Translations under genes and position numbers: made by a program | Assembly (NCBI RefSeq): GCF_030811535.1 | Contig: NZ_JAUSQX010000001.1 | Location: 186,001-250,000 of the forward strand | Reading direction: 5' to 3' | Source of the DNA: Trueperella bonasi | GTDB lineage: Bacteria > Actinomycetota > Actinomycetes > Actinomycetales > Actinomycetaceae | Length of the DNA stretch: 64,000 nt | Notes under the pieces: model-generated | Database searches by the model: none | The model's input: only the letters and a program-made list of their open reading frames with translations | What the model was told of the DNA's origin: nothing | Shown here: positions 18,643-27,729 of the stretch, one piece after another | How the letters are laid out: each line of letters starts with the position of its first letter | How positions within the stretch are numbered: position 1 is the first letter of the stretch

Positions 18643-18668
18643 CAACTAAGGAGAAGCGCCATGTGCAT
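18621..18668 (-). CDS. leuL: leuA leader peptide (15 aa, three consecutive Leu codons)
   Basis: ATG at 18666-18668, peptide MHMALLLSCRGEVSC, stop TGA at 18621-18623, ending 64 nt before leuA. Codons 5-7 are CTT CTC CTT, the signature of a leucine-sensing leader. A GTGACA / 16 nt / TAGTCT promoter ends six bases before the ATG, so transcription would begin at or next to the A of the start codon, giving a leaderless ORF. Translation attenuation at leuA is reported for actinobacteria. The second ATG (codon 3) is an alternative start. Confidence 0.7.
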   Translation of the reverse strand: MHMALLLSCRGEVSC

Positions 18669-18674
18669 AAGGCT

Positions 18675-18702
18675 AGACTACTCGCGATTTTCGATTTGTC
18701 AC
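18675..18702 (-). promoter_or_regulatory. Promoter for the leuA leader and leuA
   Basis: Minus strand: -35 GTGACA (18697-18702), 16-nt spacer, -10 TAGTCT (18675-18680). The -10 ends six bases before the leader peptide ATG. Five of six -35 bases match TTGACA and the -10 fits the actinobacterial TANNNT pattern. Confidence 0.6.
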
Positions 18703-18772
18703 ACCAGATGCCCACCTAGTGGGCGGATAACACTGACAAATCCGCACGGCTAAGTATCCGCATGTGCTCGCG

Positions 18773-19534
18773 TTAGTTCTCAATCTCAATAAGCACGATG
18801 GAAATATTGTCCTTTCCACCCTCGTCCAAAGCGGCCGATAAGAGCTCTTTCGCAATCTGCTCAACGCCGTGCGTCGTGCGGAAGATGCCCTCCATACGTT
18901 CATCTAATAGTTCATCACTGAGCCCGTCAGAACACAGCATCACCAAATCTCCGGCGCGAAGCTCAACTTCGGAAAATTCGACGTCCGGCGGACCATAGGT
19001 ACCAATAGCACGAGTGATGATATTGCGATGGGGATGATGATGAGCGTCCCGTTCCAATATTTCACACATGTCAACCATCTCCTGAACGAGCGAGTGGTCA
19101 CGAGTTAACCGCGTCAAAATCTCGTTACGATACCTGTACAGGCGCGAGTCGCCCACGTGAAAAACTAGCGGATTTTCACCCAGGTGCAGACCCACTACGG
19201 TGCTCCCCGCAGCGTGGCCAAAGTCGAGAATCTGCTTCGAGCCCTCCGAGTTATAAACGCTGTCAACATGTCTTTCAATGGCTCGCGCCGCTTCGGTGAG
19301 CGCTTCCGTAATCGTGGACTTTCTGGTCTCAAAGTCGGCAGTTTCCAGCTCATCGGCAGTGCTTGCCAGCGCCTCTACAACGAACTCAGCGGCGGCATCA
19401 CCAAGAGAATGCCCGCCCATTCCGTCGGCAATCACAAAAAGTTGATCCGACACGTGCAGTCGATCTTCGTTGCGCTCTCGAACTAGCCCGGCATCGGTGA
19501 CCGTGACCGTTTGTATAGCGAGTTTGTCTACCAT
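18773..19534 (-). CDS. PP2C-family serine/threonine protein phosphatase
   Basis: 253 residues, a complete stand-alone PP2C domain without membrane segment. Metal-binding motifs: RNEDRLHV, VIADGMGGH near residue 37, AGSTVVGLHL, HVGDSRLYRYR, TRAIG, MLCSDGLSDEL near 202 and GGKDNISIVLIEI near 240. It removes phosphate from Ser/Thr with two metal ions, typically opposing a PknA/PknB-type kinase, which is not in this window. It is monocistronic here, followed by the leuA leader promoter region. A GAGAGTGGG lies upstream of the ATG. Confidence 0.93.
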   Translation of the reverse strand: MVDKLAIQTVTVTDAGLVRERNEDRLHVSDQLFVIADGMGGHSLGDAAAEFVVEALASTADELETADFETRKSTITEALTEAARAIERHVDSVYNSEGSKQILDFGHAAGSTVVGLHLGENPLVFHVGDSRLYRYRNEILTRLTRDHSLVQEMVDMCEILERDAHHHPHRNIITRAIGTYGPPDVEFSEVELRAGDLVMLCSDGLSDELLDERMEGIFRTTHGVEQIAKELLSAALDEGGKDNISIVLIEIEN

Positions 19535-19615
19535 AGGCCCACTCTCTTTTTAATCGAGCACCATCCTACGCTCGTAACGGAGGTTTCGGGAGATTGGAAG
19601 TGCCGACGGTGCTTC

Positions 19616-21121
19616 CTATGGGGTCAGCGGACTCGGGTACACGCCCCAATATGCCAGTGCAAATAACAAGAGCACCTGCCCGCAAAGCAGCACGCGTAGG
19701 TTTGCACCTGCTTCGCGCGTCAACATCGGCGTGTCCGCCCATGTGCGACCTGCGCGCACCAATAAGAAAACCGCCCCCAAAGACAGCAGTTGAATACCTA
19801 GCCAGCCACCTTGCACAACCCAGCGGTTTGTTTCGTAAGACAGGGCAAGATTCGCAATCGCTATCACGTATCCCAGGAACGCGAGCCACGAGAGAATAAC
19901 CATGGCAGCGCTTGCCACCATCGGCCTGCCCACGCCGCGGTAAGTTTGCTGATGTCCGAGAATCGGCAACCGCCCAACCGTCGTCATTGCGGCACCGATA
20001 ACTACGAGCAGTACGCCCGCCGCTAACAGGGTAATCATCGCGTCGCCCGACCCGAACCATCGCGGGGTATCAATCGTTTGTGCAATATAGTCTTGGCGAG
20101 GTTGGGCGCCCGCTACCTGATTGCTCATCTGCACCGAACTGGGCAAATCATTAATAAAATCGGCGATATCTTGATATGGATCTTGCTGCAGTTCACCATT
20201 GATCCGTAGCCCGTGATCGGCATTTTCGTAATAGCGCAATACCAGATCGGTATTTTCAGCCTTTGCGAGGTCTTCTGCCAGCATGATTGGGCCTTGAACG
20301 ATAGGCATGGAAAGATCATTCGTCCCGTAGGCCATGAATACCGGCTGCGTGATTTGCCTGTGGTAGGGGCTTGGATCGAAGTTGGCATAAAGAAAATTGC
20401 CGTCAGCGATCGCGCCGGATATTAGGCGCGGTATCGCACTGTAAATCTGATCGGGAACTCCCAATTGGCGCAAGTACGTAACGGCCGCGAGCGCCCCCTG
20501 CTCGCGGATCGGCATAACGGGATCTGATACCAGAATGAGGAATGAGGCACGCTGATCTCGCACCACTGAAATGGGTGCGATTAGCGCTCCCTCAGACTCG
20601 GCGTAATAGCCAACGTCACGCCGGTAAACGGAGGGCTGTTCCCGCAACCAATCGGCGACGGCGTGATAACCCTCAGCAAGTGCTTGATAGTCGCGGGAAA
20701 GCGCGGTGTAGCTTTCCGTCATCTTGTCTGGAACCGCGGTCACAATCCCGGCAGAGGCAAGCCAAGTCGCATGCTGCTTGAATGCCTGGTGGGTAGACGT
20801 ACCGGTTCCGTGAAGTAGCACGACGCCGGGGCGCTGTCCGTCAACCCCCTCCGGCTTGCGAAGAGTGACTTTGAGGGGTTGACCCTGCGGGCCCGTAATT
20901 TCATGGACGGATTCGGTCACCGTATACGTTCCCACGTCGGGCGTGGGAATTGCTGTACTGATGTGGGTGGACGTCGTCGTTGGAACAATCAGGTTAGTCA
21001 TTGGTTGCGGAGACCAACCCGGCCCTGCCCACACTCCCCACGTGCCCAAAATGAGTACGGTGACAAGCCAGATGACGACCAGTGGCATTCGCCGCCGCCC
21101 CGTCTCCTTTGCCGCGTTCAA
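19616..21121 (-). CDS. Membrane-anchored alpha/beta hydrolase with a C-terminal multi-helix membrane domain
   Basis: 501 residues. An N-terminal hydrophobic segment (about 13-32) anchors a proline/threonine-rich linker and an alpha/beta hydrolase domain (about 70-330) with VVLLHGTGTS as the oxyanion HG turn, GYYAESEGALIA as the nucleophile elbow (Ser near 170), MAYGTNDLSMP for the acid and ENADHGL for the His. After it come four membrane helices (about 355-380, 400-430, 440-460, 475-495). The start TTG at 21121 overlaps the era stop; an ATG at 21088 just before the first helix is an alternative. Substrate unknown; probably a surface esterase or peptidase-like enzyme. Confidence 0.8.
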   Translation of the reverse strand: MNAAKETGRRRMPLVVIWLVTVLILGTWGVWAGPGWSPQPMTNLIVPTTTSTHISTAIPTPDVGTYTVTESVHEITGPQGQPLKVTLRKPEGVDGQRPGVVLLHGTGTSTHQAFKQHATWLASAGIVTAVPDKMTESYTALSRDYQALAEGYHAVADWLREQPSVYRRDVGYYAESEGALIAPISVVRDQRASFLILVSDPVMPIREQGALAAVTYLRQLGVPDQIYSAIPRLISGAIADGNFLYANFDPSPYHRQITQPVFMAYGTNDLSMPIVQGPIMLAEDLAKAENTDLVLRYYENADHGLRINGELQQDPYQDIADFINDLPSSVQMSNQVAGAQPRQDYIAQTIDTPRWFGSGDAMITLLAAGVLLVVIGAAMTTVGRLPILGHQQTYRGVGRPMVASAAMVILSWLAFLGYVIAIANLALSYETNRWVVQGGWLGIQLLSLGAVFLLVRAGRTWADTPMLTREAGANLRVLLCGQVLLLFALAYWGVYPSPLTP

Positions 21122-22035
21122 AATCCAAGTCGCCCCAACATTTTCGGATCACGTTGCCATTCTTTGGCTACCTTCACATGCAGGTCAAGATACACGGGCT
21201 GGCCAAGCAGACGCTCAATATTTTCGCGCGCCTGCTTACCGACTCGTTTCAATCGCTGCCCGCCCTTACCTATCACGATACCTTTTTGCGATGGTCGTTC
21301 AACGAACATGTGCGCGCTAATTGCCATCACAGGCGGGCGATCATCGCCCTCTTTACGTGGCCGTTCAACCATTTCTTCAACGAGGACGGCGATCGAGTGC
21401 GGCAGTTCTTCGCGCACTCCCACGAGAGCTGCTTCGCGGATCAGTTCGGCGATGCGTTCTTCTTCGCTTTCATCGGTGATCATGTCCTTGGGATACAGCG
21501 GCGGACTTTGTGGCATGCGCTCGATGAGCAGATCTGCAAGTAGCGTCACCTGATCGCCAGCGACGGCTGAGACCGGAACTATCTCAGCAAATTCGTACAT
21601 GTCAGAAACTTCGATAATCCGCTCGGCCAGCACGTCCCGATTCACTTTGTCTGTTTTAGTGAGCACGGCAAAGATGGGGGCATTTGTTTTTTTGACCGAG
21701 TCGAGAATGAACCGGTCACCTGGACCTGCCGGTTCGTCGGCTGGCATGCACAGCACGACCGCGTCGACGCCGGATAGAGCCTCGCCGACCATGTCGTTGA
21801 GGCGTTCGCCCAACAGGGTTCGCGGGCGATGCACGCCGGGGGTATCAACGAGGATAAGTTGGCCATCGTCCCGATGCACAATTCCTCGGATCACGCGGCG
21901 AGTTGTTTCCGGCTGGTCGGCGGTGATTGCGATCTTCGTGCCGACCATGGCATTCATGAGGGTCGATTTTCCGGCGTTTGGTCTGCCGACGACAGACACG
22001 AAGCCCGCGCGGTAATCTTCTGGGTATTCACTCAT
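21118..22035 (-). CDS. era: GTPase Era
   Basis: 305 residues. G1 GRPNAGKSTL near residue 17, G2 ETTRR, G3 DTPGVHRP, G4 TKTD, then a C-terminal KH domain with IGKGGQRLKRVGKQARENIE. Era binds the 3' end of 16S rRNA and acts in 30S maturation. Its ATG lies inside the end of the preceding gene (8-nt overlap), in the conserved phoH-ybeY-corC like-era order. Confidence 0.97.
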   Translation of the reverse strand: MSEYPEDYRAGFVSVVGRPNAGKSTLMNAMVGTKIAITADQPETTRRVIRGIVHRDDGQLILVDTPGVHRPRTLLGERLNDMVGEALSGVDAVVLCMPADEPAGPGDRFILDSVKKTNAPIFAVLTKTDKVNRDVLAERIIEVSDMYEFAEIVPVSAVAGDQVTLLADLLIERMPQSPPLYPKDMITDESEEERIAELIREAALVGVREELPHSIAVLVEEMVERPRKEGDDRPPVMAISAHMFVERPSQKGIVIGKGGQRLKRVGKQARENIERLLGQPVYLDLHVKVAKEWQRDPKMLGRLGF

Positions 22036-23296
22036 CGTCGCTACCTTCTTCTTCGGGCTCTGCCTTTTGAACGATCACGGTGGATAGCCTCTTCTTACGG
22101 CCACCAAATCGATCGGCCGTGAGCGACAGGCCGCCAGTTTCCGTTTCGGATCCACGGATTGGTATGCGTCCCAAGCTTTTCGTTAGGAGGCCGCCGACCG
22201 TATCGACGTCGTCGTCTTCGAAATCGATCCCGAAAAGTTCAACGAGGTCGTCGATAGGCAACCTGGCCGGAACGCGATAAACCCCCGGGGATAATTCTTC
22301 AACCTCGGGTTGGGCGCGATCGTGTTCATCGACCATTTCGCCGACGATTTCTTCCACGATGTCTTCGATCGTGACCATACCGGCGATACCGCCGTACTCA
22401 TCGACAGCGAACGCGATGTGGTTTTGGCTCTTTTGCATGAATTCCAACAGTTCGTCAGCAAGCATAAATTCGGGCACGAACTGCGCCTCACGCATGACGT
22501 TAGATGCCACGAGCCCATCCGTGTCGGTTCTGCGGTGCGTGCGCCGGATAACGTCCTTCAGGTAAAGAACACCTCGCAGGTCATCTACGCTCTCCCCCGT
22601 GACGGGGATTCGCGAAAATCCGGAACGAGTAAAGAGCGAAAGTGCACGATCCAAGGTTTCGTCAGCGTCGATGGTGACCATGTCAGTTCGCGGAATCATC
22701 ACTTCGCGAATAATCGTGTCTGACAGTTCAAAAATGTTTTGCAGCATTGAACGCTCATCTTCTTCAAGCACTTCAGATTCGGATACTCGCTCCACCATGA
22801 CCTGAAGTTCTCGTTCGTCACGAGATTCGCGTTCGTCGTCGTCCGGTTCCCTGCGGGTCACAAAAATTGAGCCGACTCGCGTAAGCGGCCAAACGAACCA
22901 GCCCGTCTTATCCAACACTTTCAAAGAATGCTTACGCCCCAACTGCGCAGGCAGGACCAGCGCGGTGAGCATAAACAGGACCGTGGCCACGACGAGCGTG
23001 ATCAGCCATACGCTCCACAGTGCGTGCACGTAATCGGCAACGAAACTACTCACCCCAAGGGCGACAGCCATGACGAAGAAATTTCGGAAAGCTGACACGG
23101 AAGCGAGCGCGGCCGGCCGCCGGTCGTAGATCTGGTTGATCCGTGCCGCTCGCGCGTCTTGGTCGGGTAGCTGTTTGATCCGCATCCGCGAAACGGAATT
23201 CAATGCTTGCACGATAATCCCGGCCAACACGGCGAGCACGAGTGCAATTATCGTGACAACCGCGACGAATACGGGAGAAACTTCAGCTTCAATCAC
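22028..23296 (-). CDS. CorC/HlyC-family membrane protein (DUF21 and CBS domains)
   Basis: 422 residues from the GTG at 23296, preferred because GGAGG lies seven bases upstream and it leaves an 8-nt overlap with ybeY. N-terminal DUF21 membrane region (about 5-140; hydrophobic stretches near 8-30, 60-80 and 92-115), two CBS motifs ([33 protein letters not shown] near 210 and [28 protein letters not shown] near 305) and a C-terminal transporter-associated domain ([18 protein letters not shown]). The family is linked to Mg/Co ion efflux. Order ybeY, this gene, era is a standard neighbourhood. Confidence 0.9.
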   Translation of the reverse strand: MIEAEVSPVFVAVVTIIALVLAVLAGIIVQALNSVSRMRIKQLPDQDARAARINQIYDRRPAALASVSAFRNFFVMAVALGVSSFVADYVHALWSVWLITLVVATVLFMLTALVLPAQLGRKHSLKVLDKTGWFVWPLTRVGSIFVTRREPDDDERESRDERELQVMVERVSESEVLEEDERSMLQNIFELSDTIIREVMIPRTDMVTIDADETLDRALSLFTRSGFSRIPVTGESVDDLRGVLYLKDVIRRTHRRTDTDGLVASNVMREAQFVPEFMLADELLEFMQKSQNHIAFAVDEYGGIAGMVTIEDIVEEIVGEMVDEHDRAQPEVEELSPGVYRVPARLPIDDLVELFGIDFEDDDVDTVGGLLTKSLGRIPIRGSETETGGLSLTADRFGGRKKRLSTVIVQKAEPEEEGSDDE

Positions 23297-23801
23297 TGCT
23301 AACCTCCGGTGCGACGTCGTCGATATCGCCCGAGCCCGCATCGTGCGGCTTGCGGGCTAAGAAAGTGAGAAGGAGACGGCGTTGCAGATCAAACATTTCT
23401 TTCTTTTCGGCTTCTTCCGCGTGATCGTAGCCAAGGAGGTGCAATATTCCGTGGGTGAGCAAGAGCAAGATCTCTTCCATAGTCGCGTGCCCTGATTCAA
23501 GGGCCTGGCGGGCAGCAACGGCCGGGCAGATGACAATATCGCCCAGCATCCCAGGTTGCGGCTCTGCGCCCGGCGGCGCAGGCCGTAATTCATCCATGGG
23601 GAAGGAAAGCACGTCTGTTGGACCTGGAAGATCCATCCACTGCTCGTGCAACACTTCCATCTGATTCTCGTCAACAAGCAGGATCGACAAGTCTGCCTGC
23701 GGATGGACCCGCATTTCATCTAAGACGTACGTGGCGAGTGCTGAAAGCTCATTAATTCCCACCGCCGGCTCAAAACCAGATTCGTCATTAACTTCAATCA
23801 T
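23289..23801 (-). CDS. ybeY: Endoribonuclease YbeY (rRNA maturation factor)
   Basis: 170 residues from the ATG at 23801 (MIEVNDESG), which has TAGGGA upstream; longer readings run into phoH and lose similarity. [32 protein letters not shown] is the YbeY core, and [11 protein letters not shown] (near residue 120) holds the three zinc-binding histidines. It takes part in 16S rRNA 3'-end processing and late 70S quality control. Lies directly after phoH, as usual. Confidence 0.95.
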   Translation of the reverse strand: MIEVNDESGFEPAVGINELSALATYVLDEMRVHPQADLSILLVDENQMEVLHEQWMDLPGPTDVLSFPMDELRPAPPGAEPQPGMLGDIVICPAVAARQALESGHATMEEILLLLTHGILHLLGYDHAEEAEKKEMFDLQRRLLLTFLARKPHDAGSGDIDDVAPEVSSD

Positions 23802-23808
23802 GAGTTCC

Positions 23809-24771
23809 CTATTCCGCATCAAATCGCGCGTAAGCATCGATGATATCGGCAACAAGCCGATGCCGGACGACGTCGGCAGAGCCGAGTTCAATGAATTTGA
23901 TCCCGTCCACATCGCGTAAAATCCGGCGCACGAGCCCAAGTCCAGAGGATTGGTTTTTCGGGAGGTCAACCTGAGTGAGATCCCCCGTGATGATCATCTT
24001 GGATTTAAATCCAAGCCGGGTGAGGAACATTTTCATCTGCTCAGGCGTCGTATTTTGTGCTTCATCTAGGATCACAAAAGCATCGTTGAGCGTGCGACCG
24101 CGCATGTACGCAAGCGGGGCCACTTCTATCGTGCCCGCTGCCAGTAGCTTGAGAATCGCTTCTGAATCGATCATGTCGTAAAGAGCATCATAAAGTGGCC
24201 GCATGTACGGATCGACCTTGTCATTGAGCGAACCGGGAAGGTAGCCAAGCGACTCTCCGGCTTCGACGACGGGGCGGGTGAGCACGATGCGCGAGACTTC
24301 TTTTTTCTGAAGCGCAACCACCGCTTTTGCCATTGCCAGATAGGTTTTGCCCGTTCCAGCAGGGCCGATTCCAAAGACGATCGTGTTGGCATCTATCGCA
24401 TCGACATAGGCTTTCTGACCGAGGGTTTTGGGCCGAATCGTCTTGCCCCTGTTGGTTAAAATGTCCGTGTTGAGCAAGTCTGTCGGCTTAGCGAGGCCTG
24501 AGCGTAAAATCGTAATCGCTCGTTCGACGGCGTCCACCGTTAAATGTTCTCCGGTACCGGCCACGGAAATAAGTTCGTTCATCAGATCGACGGCGAGTTC
24601 GACGTCGGTCTCGGGGCCCGACAACGTCACCTCTTGGCCAAGAACGTGAATGTTAACCGGTTCGAGGCCCTTTTCGAGAGCGCGCAACACTTCGTCACGG
24701 TGACCGAGAATATTAATCATCGGGATTCGATCCGGGACGGTCACAGTCTGTTGAGATTCCATCACTGCCAT
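23809..24771 (-). CDS. PhoH-family ATPase
   Basis: 320 residues. A short N-terminal region ([16 protein letters not shown]-like) precedes the PhoH domain: [18 protein letters not shown] as Walker A near residue 138, [40 protein letters not shown] as Walker B, and [10 protein letters not shown]. PhoH proteins are RNA-associated ATPases found with ybeY. The ATG follows the rsmE stop with one base between. A second ATG three codons in is also possible. Confidence 0.93.
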   Translation of the reverse strand: MAVMESQQTVTVPDRIPMINILGHRDEVLRALEKGLEPVNIHVLGQEVTLSGPETDVELAVDLMNELISVAGTGEHLTVDAVERAITILRSGLAKPTDLLNTDILTNRGKTIRPKTLGQKAYVDAIDANTIVFGIGPAGTGKTYLAMAKAVVALQKKEVSRIVLTRPVVEAGESLGYLPGSLNDKVDPYMRPLYDALYDMIDSEAILKLLAAGTIEVAPLAYMRGRTLNDAFVILDEAQNTTPEQMKMFLTRLGFKSKMIITGDLTQVDLPKNQSSGLGLVRRILRDVDGIKFIELGSADVVRHRLVADIIDAYARFDAE

Positions 24772-24772
24772 A

Positions 24773-25501
24773 CTAACTGAGCTTTGCTCGAATAACGGCG
24801 CTTGCCCACGCTCCTGCCGTGGCCGAGCGTAAAACGTGTTTGCCTAACAGGACCTGTTCGGCACCCGCATCCGTAAGTTTTTCCACTTCAGCCGCGGTAA
24901 TTCCACCTTCGGGGCCGATAATCACCATGATCTGCTTAGCCGCTGCGGGCAGCCTATCTACAAGAGGTACGTTAGACTCTTCGTGGCAAACGTATACAGG
25001 CCCGGGAAAATTTCGCACGTGCTCCACGAGCTGGCGGGTCGTCACTACGGATTCGACGGTGGGTAGCCATGATCGCCGTGCCTGCTTGGCGGCTGCCCAC
25101 GCGGTATCGGCCAGTTTGGCGCGGCCTTTTTCCGCGCGCTTGCGATCGTTCCACCGCACAATGGTCCGCTGCGACATCCACGGGATAAAGGCGTCAGCAC
25201 CAAACTCCGTGCAGGTTTCCACTGCCTGCTCATCGCGGCCCCCTTTTGCCAGCGCTTGAACGATCACCAGGTGCGGAGAGCTTGGGTCATCGTGGACGGC
25301 CTTAAGCGCACGGCCAACAACCTCAGTCTTCGATACCTGTTCCACCTCGATTGTTATGCGGAGTCCGCTGCCGTTCACGATGTCAATTTCATCGCCTATC
25401 TGCGTGCGCCGCACGGTGGCCGCATGATGGGCTTCGCCTCCGGTTAATACCACTTCCGCGGCCTCGCTCAATTCCGGATCCACGTAGACAGGTCTGCTCA
25501 T
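24773..25501 (-). CDS. rsmE: 16S rRNA (uracil-1498-N3)-methyltransferase
   Basis: 242 residues. An N-terminal PUA-like domain (GGEAHHAATVRRTQIGDEIDIVNGSG) is followed by a SPOUT domain with ALAKGGRDEQAVETCTEFG, a conserved W/RxxxRW stretch, VIIGPEGGITAAEVE and a LGKHVLRSATA knot. It methylates U1498 of 16S rRNA in assembled 30S particles. It overlaps dnaJ by ATGA. Confidence 0.94.
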   Translation of the reverse strand: MSRPVYVDPELSEAAEVVLTGGEAHHAATVRRTQIGDEIDIVNGSGLRITIEVEQVSKTEVVGRALKAVHDDPSSPHLVIVQALAKGGRDEQAVETCTEFGADAFIPWMSQRTIVRWNDRKRAEKGRAKLADTAWAAAKQARRSWLPTVESVVTTRQLVEHVRNFPGPVYVCHEESNVPLVDRLPAAAKQIMVIIGPEGGITAAEVEKLTDAGAEQVLLGKHVLRSATAGAWASAVIRAKLS

Positions 25502-26610
25502 CGGCCCGTGAAACGTTCCTTGATTCGGGAAAAGACGGAGGAAGATGTTTGGACTAGCGAACCAGTTCCCTCGCCGCGAATGTTTGCGAATTCCTCGAGT
25601 AATTCTCGCTGGCGCGAGTCGAGCTTGGTCGGCGTCGTCACCTGCAAGTGAACTTTAAGATCGCCGCGTCCAGGCCGCCGTAACCGGCCAACGCCCAGAC
25701 CTTCCAGCCGTTGGACGTGCCCGGCCTGAGTGCCAGGTTCGAGTTCAATTTCCTGCTCGCCGTCAAAGGTCTCGATGGTCACTTTCGTGCCCAGCGCGGC
25801 GGAAGTCATCGGAATTTCTAGCGTGCACAGCAGATCATCTCCCTCGCGGGTAAATACCGGATCTGGCGCCACTTTCACTTCAGCAATAAAGTCACCCGGT
25901 GGCCCTCCGGCAATGCCAGCATCGCCCTTGCCGGCTAGCTTAATTTGCATTCCGCTCGCCACGCCGGCCGGTACGTTGATCGCAATTGTTTGGGATGCTC
26001 GCACCCGCCCTTCTCCTGCACATTCGCCACACGGGGTGACGATCACGGTTCCGTAGCCCATGCAGTGCCCGCACGTCGTCTGCGCCATAACTTGGCCAAA
26101 TATGGACTGGGTGAGGCGTTGAGTGGCGCCCGTGCCATCGCAGTTTGTGCACGGTACGGGATCTGTTCCCGGTTCAGCCATGTGGCCGTGGCAGCGTGTG
26201 CATTCAATGACGGCGTCGTGTTTGAGTTCCTTTTCAACGCCGAAAACAACTTCTTCAAGAGTTAGGCTCAGGCTAACGACGGCGTTTTGGCCGCGCCGCA
26301 TGCGTGATACCGGGCCACGCCGGGTGTTTCCGCCACCGAAGAAGTTGTCGAAGATATCTTGGAAGCCACCAAAGCCTCCCCCGCCAAAACCGTTACCTGA
26401 CAGGGCGTCTTCCCCACCGATGTCATAAAGTTGACGCTTTTCTTCGTTGGAGAGCACTTCGTACGCTTTATTGACCTCTTTGAACTCTTCGGGTGAACCA
26501 CCGCCCGCTTCATCCGGGTGAAGCTCGCGCGCTTTCTTGCGATAGGCCCTTTTAATTTCCGCCTGAGTCGCGTTGCGTTCCACGCCTAATATTTTGTAGT
26601 AATCAGCCAC
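25498..26610 (-). CDS. dnaJ: Molecular chaperone DnaJ
   Basis: 370 residues starting at GTG (26610) with AAGGAA upstream. J domain with HPD replaced in context ARELHPDEAGG (residues 1-65), a G/F-rich linker (GNGFGGGGFGGFQDIF), four CxxCxGxG zinc repeats (ECTRCHGHM, PCTNCDGTG, TCGHCMGYG, PCGECAGEG; about 135-210), and two substrate-binding C-domains. It delivers clients to DnaK. It sits 8 nt after hrcA and should be under CIRCE/HrcA control with it. This is the hrcA-linked DnaJ2-type paralogue of actinobacteria. Confidence 0.95.
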   Translation of the reverse strand: MADYYKILGVERNATQAEIKRAYRKKARELHPDEAGGGSPEEFKEVNKAYEVLSNEEKRQLYDIGGEDALSGNGFGGGGFGGFQDIFDNFFGGGNTRRGPVSRMRRGQNAVVSLSLTLEEVVFGVEKELKHDAVIECTRCHGHMAEPGTDPVPCTNCDGTGATQRLTQSIFGQVMAQTTCGHCMGYGTVIVTPCGECAGEGRVRASQTIAINVPAGVASGMQIKLAGKGDAGIAGGPPGDFIAEVKVAPDPVFTREGDDLLCTLEIPMTSAALGTKVTIETFDGEQEIELEPGTQAGHVQRLEGLGVGRLRRPGRGDLKVHLQVTTPTKLDSRQRELLEEFANIRGEGTGSLVQTSSSVFSRIKERFTGR

Positions 26611-26618
26611 GTAGTTCC

Positions 26619-27635
26619 TTAATTTGCTGACAGAATGTCGGATAAATATTTCGCGACCGCATACACGGATGACATCGTCGCAGGATAGTCCATTCGAGTC
26701 GGTCCAATTATGCCAAGACGAGCCACAGTTTTCTGGTCGGCGCCAACATAGTTGGTGGACACCACAGAAGTTTCGCTGAAGGCGTCGCTCACATTTTCCG
26801 AACCAATCCCAACGTGCATGCCGTCTTCCTTATGGGCGAGCATGCGCAATAGCACTACCTGCTCTTCAATCGCATCCAGCACCGGGTAAACTGAGTGTTC
26901 AAAGTCAATGTCATAGCGGGTCAGATTCGCTGTTCCTGCGACGACGACGCGCTCCTCAGCCTCGTTTTGTAAAGTTTCTTCGAGGGCTTGGCCAATGATC
27001 GCGGCCGCGGGGCGAATCGACTTTTCAAGGCGTGCCTCCACTCGGGTGAGCGCTTCGGGCAGATCGGCCAGTTGGTGGTCCGAAAGCTCCTCGTTCAAAA
27101 CTGCGCGCAAGATCGTAAACTCTTCGTCGGTCAGACTAGATTCGGTGGCAACGATCCGCTGTTCGACTCTGCCGGCGTCTGTGATGATGACGACGAGCGC
27201 TCGACTTTGCCCCAGATCGACCAGTTCCACGTGCCGCAGGGCGGTACGGCGAAGTGACGGGTATTGCACCATTGCCACTTTATTGGTGATAGAGGCGAGT
27301 AAGCGGACGGATCTGGTGATGACGTCGTCGAGATCAACGGCGCCGGAAAGCATTTTTTCGATTGCGATGCGTTCAGCGCGCGACAGCGGTTTGAGTTCAG
27401 CAATCTGGTCAACGAATTTGCGATAGCCAGCATCTGTGGGAACCCGCCCGGCTGACGTGTGGGGCTGTGCGATGAGGCCCTCTTCTTCAAGAGCTGCCAT
27501 ATCGTTGCGGACGGTAGCTGGAGACACAGCTAGGTGATGGCGTTCGACGACGGCACGTGAGCCTACTGGTTCGCCAGTCTTCACATAGTCTTGAACAATT
27601 GCGTTAAGAACTAACGCTTTGCGCTCGTGCGCCAT
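26619..27635 (-). CDS. hrcA: Heat-inducible transcription repressor HrcA
   Basis: 338 residues from the ATG at 27635 (MAHERKALVLN), which has a strong GGGGGTGGAG site. N-terminal winged helix (YVKTGEPVGSRAVVERHHLAVSPATVRNDMAALEEEGLIAQPHTSAGRVPTDAGYR, residues about 15-70) and the HrcA GAF-like domain (LVVIITDAGRVEQRIV, VYPVLDAIEEQVVLLRML, IGSENV, GIIGPTRMDYPATMSSVYAVAKYLSDIL). It represses chaperone genes by binding CIRCE; a CIRCE element lies 19 nt upstream, so it controls itself and dnaJ. Confidence 0.97.
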   Translation of the reverse strand: MAHERKALVLNAIVQDYVKTGEPVGSRAVVERHHLAVSPATVRNDMAALEEEGLIAQPHTSAGRVPTDAGYRKFVDQIAELKPLSRAERIAIEKMLSGAVDLDDVITRSVRLLASITNKVAMVQYPSLRRTALRHVELVDLGQSRALVVIITDAGRVEQRIVATESSLTDEEFTILRAVLNEELSDHQLADLPEALTRVEARLEKSIRPAAAIIGQALEETLQNEAEERVVVAGTANLTRYDIDFEHSVYPVLDAIEEQVVLLRMLAHKEDGMHVGIGSENVSDAFSETSVVSTNYVGADQKTVARLGIIGPTRMDYPATMSSVYAVAKYLSDILSAN

Positions 27636-27653
27636 GCTCCACCCCCTTCCACA

Positions 27654-27680
27654 ATGGCACTCTGGAGTATCGAGTGCCAA
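27654..27680. promoter_or_regulatory. CIRCE operator
   Basis: Inverted repeat ATGGCACTC, nine bases, GAGTGCCAA, against the consensus TTAGCACTC-N9-GAGTGCTAA. It touches the -10 box of hrcA (TAGAAT, 27680-27685 minus strand) and lies before its start codon, where HrcA binding blocks transcription. Confidence 0.93.
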
Positions 27681-27707
27681 TTCTACGCCGTGTCTATTAA
27701 ATATCCA
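27680..27707 (-). promoter_or_regulatory. hrcA promoter
   Basis: Minus strand: -35 TGGATA (27702-27707), 16-nt spacer, -10 TAGAAT (27680-27685), followed directly by the CIRCE repeat and then the hrcA ribosome-binding site. Confidence 0.6.
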
Positions 27708-27729
27708 GTTGGATAAGTTGACTACGCTC

